NCBI GenBank assembly: GCA_900546005.1
Contig: URBJ01000009.1
Span: forward strand, 1 to 42,302
Reading direction: 5' to 3'
DNA length: 42,302 bases
Source: an uncultured Alistipes sp.
GTDB lineage: Bacteria; Bacteroidota; Bacteroidia; Bacteroidales; Rikenellaceae
Made by a program: the position numbers and the translations under genes. The notes beneath the pieces were generated by a model that saw nothing but the letters and a program-made list of their open reading frames with translations, searched no databases and was not told the origin of the DNA. The stretch's first letter is position 1; every line of letters starts with the position of its first letter. This document shows, piece after piece, positions 23,423-32,085 of the stretch.

Positions 23423-23454
23423 TTTGCAAAACCCGTCACGGTCCTGTATTTTTG
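23423..23454 (+). promoter_or_regulatory. Promoter of the GH5-like lipoprotein gene
   Basis: TTTG (23423-23426), a 20-nt spacer and TATTTTTG (23447-23454) match the Bacteroidota consensus. Transcription should begin near 23461, 21 nt before the ATG at 23482. Confidence 0.85.
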
Positions 23455-23481
23455 TATAACTCACCTTGAACCTAATCTGTA

Positions 23482-24714
23482 ATGAAGAAGCTAAAACCTC
23501 GTGTCGTCTGGTTTTTCGGAATTTTGTGTTTTTTGACAGGCGGAGGATGTACTGATCGAGCGGCCGAAAAAGAGTATTGGACCGATCCGACTGTCCCGCC
23601 CGGACTCCATGTCGATCTCTCGTCGACGAGCGACAGCGGTCGGCCTGTTCCGGTTCTGAGTTTGGGCCGGAAACCCTATCGGGCTACCGGTGTAAACTGT
23701 TACGATCTGTTTAACGGAACGGTTATCTATGACGATAAGGATTCAGCTTTCCGGTTCGATCCGTCGCATGCATACGCAACGCTGGATCGGCTGAAAGCCG
23801 AAGGGGTTCCGGTCGTTCGGTTCAATTGCGGCATGTATTATGATACGGAACTTCCTGCCGTCATAGAGTACGAAGAACAATATTTCGCAACGCTGAAAAA
23901 GATTGCCGAATATGCCGAAACGTGCCGGATTGGATTGATTCCAAGCCTCTTTTGGCACTTTGCCGCTGTGCCCCGTTATTTTGGTGAATCCTATCGAAGT
24001 TGGGGGCGTGATACCAGTCGGACCCTCGGGTTCATGGAAACGTACACCCGTCGTGTCGTTGAGACGTTGCAGGGGTGCAAAAGCATATTTGCATGGGAGT
24101 TCGGTAACGAGTTCAATCTCGAGGCAGATCTACCTAACTGGCAGGAGATCTATAAAACGGAAGACCCGGATAATCGCAAGTCGGCTGATGATGTACAGCA
24201 TGCCTATAAGACCTTTGTGCGGACCGTCCGAACTGTCGATACGACCGGTCGCCTCATCTGTTCGGGCAATGCGGCCTTGCGGCCCTCTCAGTATCATCAG
24301 TATGTCGAGCATTCGTGGACGGTCGATACCCCTCAGCAATATGCGGAGATCACCCGAAAACTCAATCCGGACGGCATGCGTTCCGTTTCGGAGCATATCT
24401 ATGATCTGAAACGGAAGGTCGGACCCTACGACAGTTTACTCGATCTTGACGGTCAGTTGACTCTTGCCCGAGATGCTGCACATTCGATGGGAAAGATTTA
24501 CTATGTAGGGGAGTTCGCCGGTGTTCTGCCTTCAGAGGCCGACTATCGGATCTTTTATGATGCCTTTCTTCGTGCAGGTGTTCCGTTGTCGCTGGTGTGG
24601 AACTTTTCGATGAAGGGAAATATCGAGCATAGTTTCACGGCAGAAAGTGACCGGGGCAAATATATTTTCGCGTTGATCCGCGAGTATAACGAGAAGTTGA
24701 ATGCCGTCCAATAA
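23482..24714 (+). CDS. GH5-like (clan A) glycoside hydrolase lipoprotein
   Basis: A 410-residue protein with a signal peptide ending in TGGGC; Cys23 is the likely lipid anchor, though the lipobox is atypical. The rest is a TIM barrel of the cellulase/mannanase type: RATGVNCYDLFN near the start, VVRFNCGMYYD, then WEFGNEFN with the probable acid/base E210, and YYVGEFAG with the probable nucleophile E344. This pair of glutamates at strand ends 4 and 7 fits clan GH-A. The substrate cannot be told; beta-mannan or a related beta-glycan is possible. It has its own promoter and strong terminator and no SusC/D partner, so it is a single-gene unit. Confidence 0.8.
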   Translation: MKKLKPRVVWFFGILCFLTGGGCTDRAAEKEYWTDPTVPPGLHVDLSSTSDSGRPVPVLSLGRKPYRATGVNCYDLFNGTVIYDDKDSAFRFDPSHAYATLDRLKAEGVPVVRFNCGMYYDTELPAVIEYEEQYFATLKKIAEYAETCRIGLIPSLFWHFAAVPRYFGESYRSWGRDTSRTLGFMETYTRRVVETLQGCKSIFAWEFGNEFNLEADLPNWQEIYKTEDPDNRKSADDVQHAYKTFVRTVRTVDTTGRLICSGNAALRPSQYHQYVEHSWTVDTPQQYAEITRKLNPDGMRSVSEHIYDLKRKVGPYDSLLDLDGQLTLARDAAHSMGKIYYVGEFAGVLPSEADYRIFYDAFLRAGVPLSLVWNFSMKGNIEHSFTAESDRGKYIFALIREYNEKLNAVQ

Positions 24715-24850
24715 ATCCAGCAAAATGGTGTGGCGTTGGGCGAGCAGTTCCCTCTCGGCGGGTTCCTGTTTTTCGATATTTCCTCATGACCTGTCTTGGC
24801 GTTTTTGAAACATGGATCATAGGGGGGATGTCGATATTATAATAGGGGAA

Positions 24851-24888
24851 CGAAAAAGGGAAACCTCGTATGGGGTTTCCCTTTTTCG
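24851..24888. terminator. Strong bidirectional terminator
   Basis: A perfect 15-bp stem (24851-24865 with 24874-24888) has an 8-nt loop and A5/T5 flanks built into the arms. It sits between the convergent GH5-like gene and the DUF5606 gene and can serve both. The remaining part of the gap after 24714 shows no gene. Confidence 0.92.
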
Positions 24889-24908
24889 TCTCATTCTCTC
24901 TTCTGTTC

Positions 24909-25355
24909 CTACTCTTCTTTAGAATCGTTTTTAGAATCGTTGCTGTCGGTTTCGTCGGTCTTCTCTTCCGTTTCAAATTGGGTGACCCCGGCCGCAATCA
25001 GCAGATTGTACCATGCAACGACCTTTTTCATGTCGGAAACATGGACCCGATCTCGGTCGTATTCGGGAAGAACCTCTGCAAAAAAACGTTTCAGCTCTTC
25101 AGGAGTCGATTTCGGACTGATCGCCTCTTTCCCTCCCTGTTTTTCATAGATGTTCTGAAAAACCTTGGCGAGCGGCATGTCCTCACCCTCGGTAAAGATA
25201 GCGATTTCGCTCAGGGCACTGACCCGTGCCGAAGCCGAGGCACACGAACGTGTACCGTTGGCTAAAGATTCGACAATGATGCCATTACGGCTTTGGGCAA
25301 CGAACTTGTACAGGCCGCTTTGTCCCGAGATGGCCAATATGTCTTTAAAATTCAT
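24909..25355 (-). CDS. DUF5606-family protein
   Basis: A 148-residue cytoplasmic protein that begins with MNFKDILAISGQSGLYKFVAQSRNGIIVESL spread over residues 1-31, the pattern of the small DUF5606 family of Bacteroidota. The core continues with KVFQNIYEKQGGKE, FFAEVLPEYDRDRVHVSDMKKVVAWYN. It ends in an acidic, low-complexity tail of about 25 residues (Glu, Asp, Ser, Lys). No catalytic motif is visible and the function is not known to me. The gene is alone, with a -7 box close upstream and a strong terminator downstream. Confidence 0.85.
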   Translation of the reverse strand: MNFKDILAISGQSGLYKFVAQSRNGIIVESLANGTRSCASASARVSALSEIAIFTEGEDMPLAKVFQNIYEKQGGKEAISPKSTPEELKRFFAEVLPEYDRDRVHVSDMKKVVAWYNLLIAAGVTQFETEEKTDETDSNDSKNDSKEE

Positions 25356-25381
25356 AAGTGCAGTTTTTGGTTTACCTTGCG

Positions 25382-25389
25382 CAAAAGTA
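25382..25389 (-). promoter_or_regulatory. -7 box of the DUF5606 gene
   Basis: On the minus strand TACTTTTG fits TAnnTTTG and lies 26 nt before the start at 25355. The -33 region is not consensus. Confidence 0.6.
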
Positions 25390-25655
25390 CAATAAAACGA
25401 CGGATATCCAAGTGAATTTATAAAATGTTGCGGGGCAAATGTGCCGGCGAAAAATAGCTTTTAACATTGAAGAGAGGGTAGATTAGGTTTTTACTGTTTT
25501 TTTTTCTATCATTGCAGGTTGTTACGAGCGGTAAATCGGACCAAATGGGTTATGGGCTGGGAATTTGTGAGGACAGGTCCGCTGAAGATCGGATCGATCG
25601 GCTCGATTGCCGCACAAAAGTTTGATAACTGTTTAAATGAAATGTAGATAAACCG
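25390..25655 (+). other. Long upstream region of the thr operon
   Basis: These 266 nt hold no gene I can support. A T-rich tract lies near 25487-25507. An imperfect hairpin pairs CGGACC (25537-25542) with GGTCCG (25576-25581), with an inner CAAAT/ATTTG stem. A 26-codon frame from 25545 has no run of Thr or Ile codons, so it does not look like a classical attenuator peptide. No consensus promoter is visible; TAGGTTTT at 25484 is the nearest to a -7 box. Confidence 0.35.
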
Positions 25656-28091
25656 ATGAAAGTATTGAAGTTTGGCGGAACATCCGTAGGTTCCGTGAAA
25701 GGATTGTTGCAGGTCAAGAAGATTGTCGAAGCCGAAGCCGAAGACGTCATTGTGGTCGTGTCGGCGTTGGGGGGTATAACCGACCAGTTGCAGCTCACCT
25801 CGAAGTTGGCTGCGGCAGGGGATAGTTCGTATATTTCGCAGTGGACCGCGATGGTCACCCGCCACAACGAGTTGATTGCCGAAATCGTCCTTCCTGAAAA
25901 CCGCGACAGCGTACAGGCCAAAGTGAACATCCTGCTGGATGAGTTGAGTAATATTTTCAAAGGAGTGAGTTTGATCCGCGATCTGTCGCAAAAAACATCC
26001 GATTTGATCCTCAGTTACGGTGAACGCTTGTCGTCGACCATCATAGCCGGATCGATCGCCCACGCAGTGCGATACGATGCGCGTGAGTTTATCAAGACCA
26101 AGCCGTTGTTCAACCGACATGTAGTCGATTTCGAGACGACCGACCGGTTGATTCGGGAACGGTTTGCCGATTGTGCCCATGTAACGGTGGTGCCCGGTTT
26201 CATATCGACTGATCTGGTCAGTGGCAATACGACAAACTTGGGCCGGGGCGGATCGGACTACACCGCTGCAATCATCGCTTCGGCGCTGACTGCATCGAAA
26301 CTTGAGATATGGACCGATGTGGATGGCTTTATGACGGCTGATCCTAAGGTTATTAATAATGCCTATGTGATTAAACACTTAAGCTATGTCGAGGCGATGG
26401 AGCTGTGTAACTTCGGGGCCAAGGTCATCTATCCTCCGACAATTTTCCCGGCCTATCATAAGAATATCCCGGTGGTGATTCGCAACACCTTCAATATCGA
26501 CTCTCCCGGTACGTCGATTACCCGGGAAGAGATTCGTGACGGAAACCGTGCGATCAAGGGTATTTCGTCAATCAATGATACCTGTCTGATTACGATTCAG
26601 GGGTTGGGTATGGTCGGTGTGATCGGCGTCAATTACAGAATCTTCAAGACGTTGGCCAAATCGGGCATCAGTGTTTTCCTCGTTTCTCAGGCCGCCTCGG
26701 AGAATACGACCTCGATCGGTGTGCGCAATGCCGATGCTGATCTCGCGTTGCGGGTGCTCTCAGAGGAGTTCGAGCGGGAGATCAAAATGGGCGAGATTAA
26801 CAAAATAAAGAAAGAGCCCAATCTGGCTACGATTGCAATCGTCGGGGAGAACATGAAGCATACACCCGGTATTGCCGGTAAGCTGTTCAGTACGCTTGGC
26901 CGCGAGGGTATTAACGTGATCGCTTGTGCACAGGGGGCTTCGGAGACCAACATCTCGTTTGTCGTGTCGCTCGAGAGCCTGCGTAAGGCGTTGAATGTCA
27001 TTCACAACTCGTTCTTCCTCTCGGAGTATCAAGTGCTGAATATCTTTCTTGCAGGAGTCGGACTGGTCGGAAGCAATCTGCTTGAGCAGATCCGTTTGCA
27101 ACAGGAGACTCTGATGAAAAACAATTCGTTGCAGATTCGGGTGGTCGGTGCAACCGATTCGAAACGGTTTATCGTGAACCGGGAGGGAATCGATCTGACG
27201 ACCTATCGCGAAGATTTGAAGCAGTCGAAGAATGTGTCGTCGCCCGAAAAATTCCGCGATGCTATTCTGTCGATGAACATTTTCAACTCGGTTTTTGTGG
27301 ATTGTACGGCGAGTGCGGATGTTGCCGCTATCTATAAGGATCTGTTGGAGCACAACGTATCGGTGGTTGCGGCCAATAAAATAGCCGCATCGTCGGAGTA
27401 TGATCGTTACTACGAACTCAAAACGATTGCCCGCAAGCGTGGCGTGAAATATCTGTTCGAAACGAACGTAGGGGCTGGATTGCCGATCATCAATACGATC
27501 AGCGATCTGATCAACAGCGGCGACCGGATCATTCGGATCGAGGCTGTGGTTTCCGGTACGCTGAACTTCATTTTCAACGAGATGAGTGCTGATGTGCCGA
27601 TGAGCAAGGCGATCAAGATGGCGCAAGAGGCCGGGTATGCAGAACCCGATCCACGGATCGACCTGAGCGGAACGGATGTGATCCGCAAGCTGGTTATTCT
27701 TACTCGTGAGGCCGGATATCGGGTAGAGCAGAGCGATGTCGAGAAGCATCTGTTCATTCCGGAGAAATATTTCGAAGGGTCGGTCGAGGATTTCTGGAAG
27801 AAGATTCCGGAGATCGATGCCGAATTCGAAGAGCGCCGGAAAAAATTGGAGGCGAGCGGCAAGCGTTGGCGTTTTATTGCCCGGATGGATGAAGGCAAGA
27901 CGCAGGTGGCTTTGCGCGAGGTCGACAGCGAGAGCCCGTTCTATCACTTGGCCGGTAGCAACAACGTAATTCTGATCACGACAGAGCGGTACAAAGAGTA
28001 TCCGATGCAGATCAAGGGCTACGGTGCAGGAGCGAGTGTGACGGCTGCCGGTGTGTTTGCCGACATCATCAGCATCGCCAATATCCGATAG
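25656..28091 (+). CDS. thrA: Bifunctional aspartokinase / homoserine dehydrogenase
   Basis: An 811-residue fusion enzyme catalysing the first and third steps of the aspartate pathway to threonine and methionine. The aspartokinase half starts with KFGGTSVGS (5-13) and has FISTDLVSG and GRGGSDYTAA. ACT regulatory domains follow at about 300-455 (ITIQGLGMVGVIGV, IAIVGENMKHTPGIAGKLFSTLG), implying feedback by threonine. The homoserine dehydrogenase half has the NAD(P) motif GVGLVG at 467-472 and the stretches VAANKIAAS, FETNVGAGLP and AGYAEPDPRIDLSGTDVIRKL. The order of domains and the length match ThrA/MetL. With apgM-type and thrC genes downstream it leads a threonine operon. Confidence 0.97.
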   Translation: MKVLKFGGTSVGSVKGLLQVKKIVEAEAEDVIVVVSALGGITDQLQLTSKLAAAGDSSYISQWTAMVTRHNELIAEIVLPENRDSVQAKVNILLDELSNIFKGVSLIRDLSQKTSDLILSYGERLSSTIIAGSIAHAVRYDAREFIKTKPLFNRHVVDFETTDRLIRERFADCAHVTVVPGFISTDLVSGNTTNLGRGGSDYTAAIIASALTASKLEIWTDVDGFMTADPKVINNAYVIKHLSYVEAMELCNFGAKVIYPPTIFPAYHKNIPVVIRNTFNIDSPGTSITREEIRDGNRAIKGISSINDTCLITIQGLGMVGVIGVNYRIFKTLAKSGISVFLVSQAASENTTSIGVRNADADLALRVLSEEFEREIKMGEINKIKKEPNLATIAIVGENMKHTPGIAGKLFSTLGREGINVIACAQGASETNISFVVSLESLRKALNVIHNSFFLSEYQVLNIFLAGVGLVGSNLLEQIRLQQETLMKNNSLQIRVVGATDSKRFIVNREGIDLTTYREDLKQSKNVSSPEKFRDAILSMNIFNSVFVDCTASADVAAIYKDLLEHNVSVVAANKIAASSEYDRYYELKTIARKRGVKYLFETNVGAGLPIINTISDLINSGDRIIRIEAVVSGTLNFIFNEMSADVPMSKAIKMAQEAGYAEPDPRIDLSGTDVIRKLVILTREAGYRVEQSDVEKHLFIPEKYFEGSVEDFWKKIPEIDAEFEERRKKLEASGKRWRFIARMDEGKTQVALREVDSESPFYHLAGSNNVILITTERYKEYPMQIKGYGAGASVTAAGVFADIISIANIR

Positions 28092-28117
28092 TTCACGTGG
28101 TATACAAATAAAAAAAC

Positions 28118-28122
28118 GGAGG
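28118..28122 (+). promoter_or_regulatory. Shine-Dalgarno-like GGAGG before a GTG start
   Basis: GGAGG lies 8 nt before the GTG at 28131. This is unusual here, since most genes in the window lack such a site. It supports the GTG as start and lies inside a small potential hairpin CGGA-GGT-TCCG (28117-28127). Confidence 0.6.
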
Positions 28123-28130
28123 TTCCGGTC

Positions 28131-29408
28131 GTGAAGACGGTGAGACATATCATTTTGGGCGTGGCCGTATGGTTGTGCTGCGGGTGTAGCGGGCCCGAGG
28201 TTCGCTCTGTGCCCTCTATCGCAAGTCCGTCGGTCGATCGGGAGACACTACTCTGGGATCTGGACGAGTTGAGTCAGGTTCCGGAGATGGAGTGGGTCGA
28301 TTCGACGAGTGCGGTTCGGTCGTTGCTCTTCCGGAGTGTCGATTTCGAAGGAGCACCTACGCATGTGTTCGGATACTACTCCGACCCGTCCGTGTTGGCC
28401 GGAGCAGAGCAACCGGAAGAGAAACGTTATCCCGGAGTAATTCTGCTGCATGGTGGAGGCGGTGCTGCCTTCCGGATGTGGGTCGAGAAGTGGGCCGCAG
28501 AGGGATATGCGGCTTTAGCGATCGATCTCTGCGGTTGCGGTGAGGGTGGAGTGAAGCTGCCCGATGGCGGCCCTTCGCTGTCGGACAACTACCGCGTGTT
28601 CCATCTGGCCGATTCGGGCGATCTGCGGACAATGTGGAGCTATCATGCGGTGGCTTCGGCCATAAAGGCCCATTCGTTGCTGCTGTCGTTCCCTGCGGTA
28701 GATCCCGAGCGCACCTGTGTGACGGGAATCAGTTGGGGCGGATATTTGACCTGTATTGTGGGTAGCCTCGACGATCGTTTCAAGGCTGCGGCTCCGGTTT
28801 ATGGCTGCGGTTTTTATGACGAATTGCCGTTTTTTGCACCCGGAATGATGGATCGTCTCTCCGAAACGGGAGTACAGCGTTGGATGAAGGCCTTTGATCC
28901 GTCCGTCTATTTGGGGTATGCCCGGATCCCGTTTCTGTTCCTTACGGGGAATAACGATACGGCCTACCAGTTGTATGCCTACCGCAAAAGTTGTGCGTTG
29001 GTTCCCGATTCGTTGCGGACGATCTCAATCCGCCCGGGTATGCTGCACGGCCACTATGAGGGGTGGGAGCCGGATGAGATCCGCTGCTTCTTCGATGGTG
29101 TTTTGAACGGAGGGTGTCCGTTGGTGCGGGTAGGCAAAGCGGTGGTGACCGATTCGATTCGGGTGCCGTACGATTCGCGTTTGAGTTCTCTGGAGGGTAC
29201 GTTCTATTTTTCGAACGATACGCTCTCGGCGAATGCAGATCGGGCGTGGTCTTCCATCCCGGGTGCGATCGACACCAAACGGAAACTTTTTGTTTGTCCG
29301 CTTCCCGAACAAGGGTATGAGATTGGGTTTGTTCTGATTCGGGATATGCGTCGGATGGCGGTTTCGACCGGTTTTTTCTTGAAGGATTCTGTGAAGACGA
29401 AAGAGTAA
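28131..29408 (+). CDS. Alpha/beta-hydrolase (acetyl xylan esterase/dienelactone hydrolase-like) lipoprotein
   Basis: A 425-residue exported protein with a hydrophobic N-terminus and probable lipid cysteine at residue 19 (LCCGC), a weak lipobox. The hydrolase part has the oxyanion region ILLHGGGGAAFRMW, the nucleophile elbow GISWGGY with Ser201, an acid region FLFLTGNNDTAYQ and a His in GMLHGHYEGW, so the Ser-Asp-His triad seems complete. It resembles the AXE1/dienelactone-hydrolase esterases with a C-terminal ~80-residue extension. It starts at GTG 39 nt after thrA and ends 18 nt before the apgM-type gene. It thus sits inside the threonine operon, though it has no known place in that pathway. 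Deacetylation of a carbohydrate is one guess. Confidence 0.8.
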   Translation: MKTVRHIILGVAVWLCCGCSGPEVRSVPSIASPSVDRETLLWDLDELSQVPEMEWVDSTSAVRSLLFRSVDFEGAPTHVFGYYSDPSVLAGAEQPEEKRYPGVILLHGGGGAAFRMWVEKWAAEGYAALAIDLCGCGEGGVKLPDGGPSLSDNYRVFHLADSGDLRTMWSYHAVASAIKAHSLLLSFPAVDPERTCVTGISWGGYLTCIVGSLDDRFKAAAPVYGCGFYDELPFFAPGMMDRLSETGVQRWMKAFDPSVYLGYARIPFLFLTGNNDTAYQLYAYRKSCALVPDSLRTISIRPGMLHGHYEGWEPDEIRCFFDGVLNGGCPLVRVGKAVVTDSIRVPYDSRLSSLEGTFYFSNDTLSANADRAWSSIPGAIDTKRKLFVCPLPEQGYEIGFVLIRDMRRMAVSTGFFLKDSVKTKE

Positions 29409-29426
29409 AATATAAAAATCGATTAT

Positions 29427-30641
29427 ATGAAATACATTATCATTTTAGGTGACGGGATGGCCGATGAGCCGATCGACATGTTGGGCGGAAAGACTCCCCT
29501 GCAGGCTGCCGACAAACCGGCGATCGATTGGTTGGCGGCTCATGGTCGTAGCGGTATGCTGGCGACGGTACCGTCGGGATTTGCTCCCGGAAGCGAAATA
29601 GCGAACCTCTCGGTGTTGGGTTATGATGTACCCAAGGTGTTCGAAGGACGCGGTTCGTTGGAGGCCGCCAGCATGGGTATCCCCATCGAGGAGGGGGAGA
29701 TGGCCATGCGTTGCAACCTGATTACGATCGAGGATGGCAAGATCAAAAACCACTCGGCAGGTCACATCTCGAATGAGGAGGCTGCTCAGCTGATCGCATT
29801 CCTGCAACAGGAACTGGGTGGCGGAGATGTCAACTTTTTCCCGGGCGTATCCTATCGGCATCTGCTCAAACTCAAGGGCGGAAGCAAACGGATCATTACT
29901 ACGCCACCGCACGATGTGCCGGGAACTCCGTACAAGGAGGTGCTGGTACGTCCGGTCGATGCGAGCGGAGAGGCTACCGCGAAACGACTGAATGAGCTGA
30001 TCGAGCGTTCGCAAGAGCTTTTGGCCAATCATCCGGTCAATTTGGCCCGCAAGGCGCAGGGTAAGGATCCTGCGAACAGCATTTGGCCTTGGTCGCCCGG
30101 TTACAGACCGCAAATGGAGACCCTCATGAGCCGTTATGGAATCAAGAACGGTGTGGTGATCTCAGCGGTCGATCTGATCAAGGGAATCGGTGTCTATGCG
30201 GGTCTCACCCCGATTGAAGTGGAGGGAGCGACAGGTCTGTATGATACGAATTATGAAGGTAAGGCTCAGGCGGCGATCGATGCATTGAAGACGCACGATT
30301 TCGTATTTCTGCACATCGAGGCGAGCGACGAGGCCGGACACGAAGGAGATGTTGCCCTGAAGGTCCGTACGATCGAATATCTGGATCATCGGGTGGTGCG
30401 TCCGATTTTGGAGGCGGTGTCGAAGTGGTCCGAACCGGTATCGATTGCCGTATTGCCGGATCATCCCACACCGTGTAAGCTCCGGACCCACACTTCGGCT
30501 CCGATTCCGTTCGTAATCTACCGGACCAACGAATCGGGCGATGATGTTCAGGTCTTCGATGAATTTGCCGCACGCAAGGGAAGCTATGGCAACCTGTCGG
30601 GCGATCAGTTTATGGAATGTTTTATTCAACGAGAAAAATAA
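29427..30641 (+). CDS. ApgM-type phosphoglycerate mutase family protein, probable homoserine kinase
   Basis: A 404-residue member of the alkaline phosphatase superfamily, of the archaeal-type cofactor-independent phosphoglycerate mutase group. Metal-site motifs are ILGDGMAD (D9), GSEIANLSVLGYDV with the nucleophile Ser, the pair IEASDEAGHEGD, and VLPDHPTPC. Annotation pipelines call it phosphoglycerate mutase. Its place between thrA and thrC, with no GHMP-type thrB in the window, instead points to phosphorylation of homoserine. As I recall, genetic work in Bacteroides assigned that role to this type of gene. Both activities remain possible; the operon context makes homoserine kinase more likely. 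Confidence 0.85.
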   Translation: MKYIIILGDGMADEPIDMLGGKTPLQAADKPAIDWLAAHGRSGMLATVPSGFAPGSEIANLSVLGYDVPKVFEGRGSLEAASMGIPIEEGEMAMRCNLITIEDGKIKNHSAGHISNEEAAQLIAFLQQELGGGDVNFFPGVSYRHLLKLKGGSKRIITTPPHDVPGTPYKEVLVRPVDASGEATAKRLNELIERSQELLANHPVNLARKAQGKDPANSIWPWSPGYRPQMETLMSRYGIKNGVVISAVDLIKGIGVYAGLTPIEVEGATGLYDTNYEGKAQAAIDALKTHDFVFLHIEASDEAGHEGDVALKVRTIEYLDHRVVRPILEAVSKWSEPVSIAVLPDHPTPCKLRTHTSAPIPFVIYRTNESGDDVQVFDEFAARKGSYGNLSGDQFMECFIQREK

Positions 30642-30654
30642 CAGCGAAAGAGTC

Positions 30655-31953
30655 ATGAAATATTACAGCACGAATCATAATGCCCCGGAAGTTGATCTGC
30701 GTGAGGCGGTCGTACACGGACTAGCGCCCGACAAGGGGCTCTACATGCCCGAGCGGATCGAACGGCTGCCCGAAGATTTCTACCGGCAGATTGCCACGAT
30801 GTCCTTCCAACAGATTGCATGCCGTGTAGCCGATGCCTTTTTTGGCGAGGATGTGGAGCACGATGCGCTCGAACGGATCGTATGCGATACGTTGAATTTC
30901 GAGACACCGATCGTTCAGGTCGATCCGAATATCTGGTCTCTGGAACTTTTCCACGGACCGACCCTTGCCTTTAAGGATGTCGGGGCCCGCTTTATGGCGC
31001 GGATGCTTTCCTATTTTATCGGTCGGGGCAAAGAGCGGGTAACGGTGCTGGTCGCCACGTCGGGCGATACGGGAAGTGCCGTTGCGAACGGTTTCCTTGG
31101 TGTAGAGGGAATCGATGTGGTGGTGCTCTATCCCAAAGGAAAGGTCAGCGAGATTCAGGAAAAACAGTTTACCACGCTGGGCCGGAACATCACGGCTCTC
31201 GAGATCGACGGTACGTTCGATGATTGCCAGCGGTTGGTCAAAAGTGCCTTTTTGGACGAGGAACTGAACCGGAAATTCCGTCTGACGTCGGCCAACTCGA
31301 TCAATGTGGCCCGTTTCCTTCCACAAGCCTTTTACTATTTCAATGCGTATGCACAACTGCGCAGGGCAGGTGAGCAGCGGGATGTGGTAGTCTGCGTACC
31401 CAGCGGAAACTTCGGTAACATAACAGCCGGTCTTTTTGCAAAACGGATGGGATTGCCCATCAAACGTTTCATTGCAGCGAATAACAGCAACGATATCTTT
31501 TTGCAATATCTCACGACAGGAGTCTATACGCCGCGTCCGTCGGTGCAGACGTTGGCCAATGCGATGGATGTGGGCGATCCGAGCAACTTTGTCCGGATTC
31601 TCGACCTGTATGGACATAAGATCGATGCGATTCGGGCCGACATCAGCGGCGCACGTTTCAGTGATGATCAGATCCGTCAGATTATTGCCGATACGTTGCA
31701 GCGTACCGGTTATCTGCTCGACCCGCACGGCGCTTGCGGTTACGAGGCGTTGCGGCAAGGAATTGCAGACAATGAAGCGGGTATCTTCCTCGAGACGGCC
31801 CATCCCGCCAAGTTCAAGGATCGCGTTGAGCCGATAATCGGCCGTGAGGTAGAGGTGCCTGCGCGTCTGGCCGAGTTTATGAAGGGTAAAAAACTTTCGA
31901 TCGAACTCTCTTCAGATTTTGGAGATTTTAAATCCTATCTGATGAAACGATAG
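30655..31953 (+). CDS. thrC: Threonine synthase
   Basis: A 432-residue PLP enzyme that turns O-phosphohomoserine into threonine. The PLP lysine is K107 in TLAFKDVGARF. The phosphate-binding SGNFGN follows, with the substrate motifs ATSGDTGSAVANGF and TSANSINVARFLPQ of the long threonine synthase class (fungal/E. coli type). The start at 30655 gives the normal N-terminus MKYYSTNH and lies 13 nt after the preceding stop; longer upstream frames overlap the apgM-type gene. It closes the thr operon. Confidence 0.96.
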   Translation: MKYYSTNHNAPEVDLREAVVHGLAPDKGLYMPERIERLPEDFYRQIATMSFQQIACRVADAFFGEDVEHDALERIVCDTLNFETPIVQVDPNIWSLELFHGPTLAFKDVGARFMARMLSYFIGRGKERVTVLVATSGDTGSAVANGFLGVEGIDVVVLYPKGKVSEIQEKQFTTLGRNITALEIDGTFDDCQRLVKSAFLDEELNRKFRLTSANSINVARFLPQAFYYFNAYAQLRRAGEQRDVVVCVPSGNFGNITAGLFAKRMGLPIKRFIAANNSNDIFLQYLTTGVYTPRPSVQTLANAMDVGDPSNFVRILDLYGHKIDAIRADISGARFSDDQIRQIIADTLQRTGYLLDPHGACGYEALRQGIADNEAGIFLETAHPAKFKDRVEPIIGREVEVPARLAEFMKGKKLSIELSSDFGDFKSYLMKR

Positions 31954-31984
31954 AACAGCACAAGTGCTATAAGAAAGCTTATCC

Positions 31985-32029
31985 AAAAAAAAGAGTGGGG
32001 TGGATTTCCAATCGGAGATCTACCCCACT
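31985..32029 (-). terminator. Rho-independent terminator of secA
   Basis: On the minus strand AGTGGGGTAGAT (32029-32018) pairs with ATCCACCCCACT (32005-31994), 12 positions with one non-Watson-Crick pair, followed by eight T. On the plus strand the hairpin has no T-run, so thrC termination is less clear. A small ATAAG/CTTAT hairpin precedes it. Confidence 0.88.
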
Positions 32030-32085
32030 TGCTGATATGAAGAATGTTAGATAGGCTCTTGGTCCAGAGGCCGTTTTGTCGGCCG

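Noticed and set aside
25545..25625. Leader peptide for threonine attenuation before thrA
   Set aside because: The 26-codon frame contains only one Thr and two Ile codons, not clustered, and no terminator with a T-run follows.
26760..28148. 462-codon minus-strand frame opposite thrA
   Set aside because: Antisense to a well-conserved bifunctional enzyme, with no domain features and no promoter.
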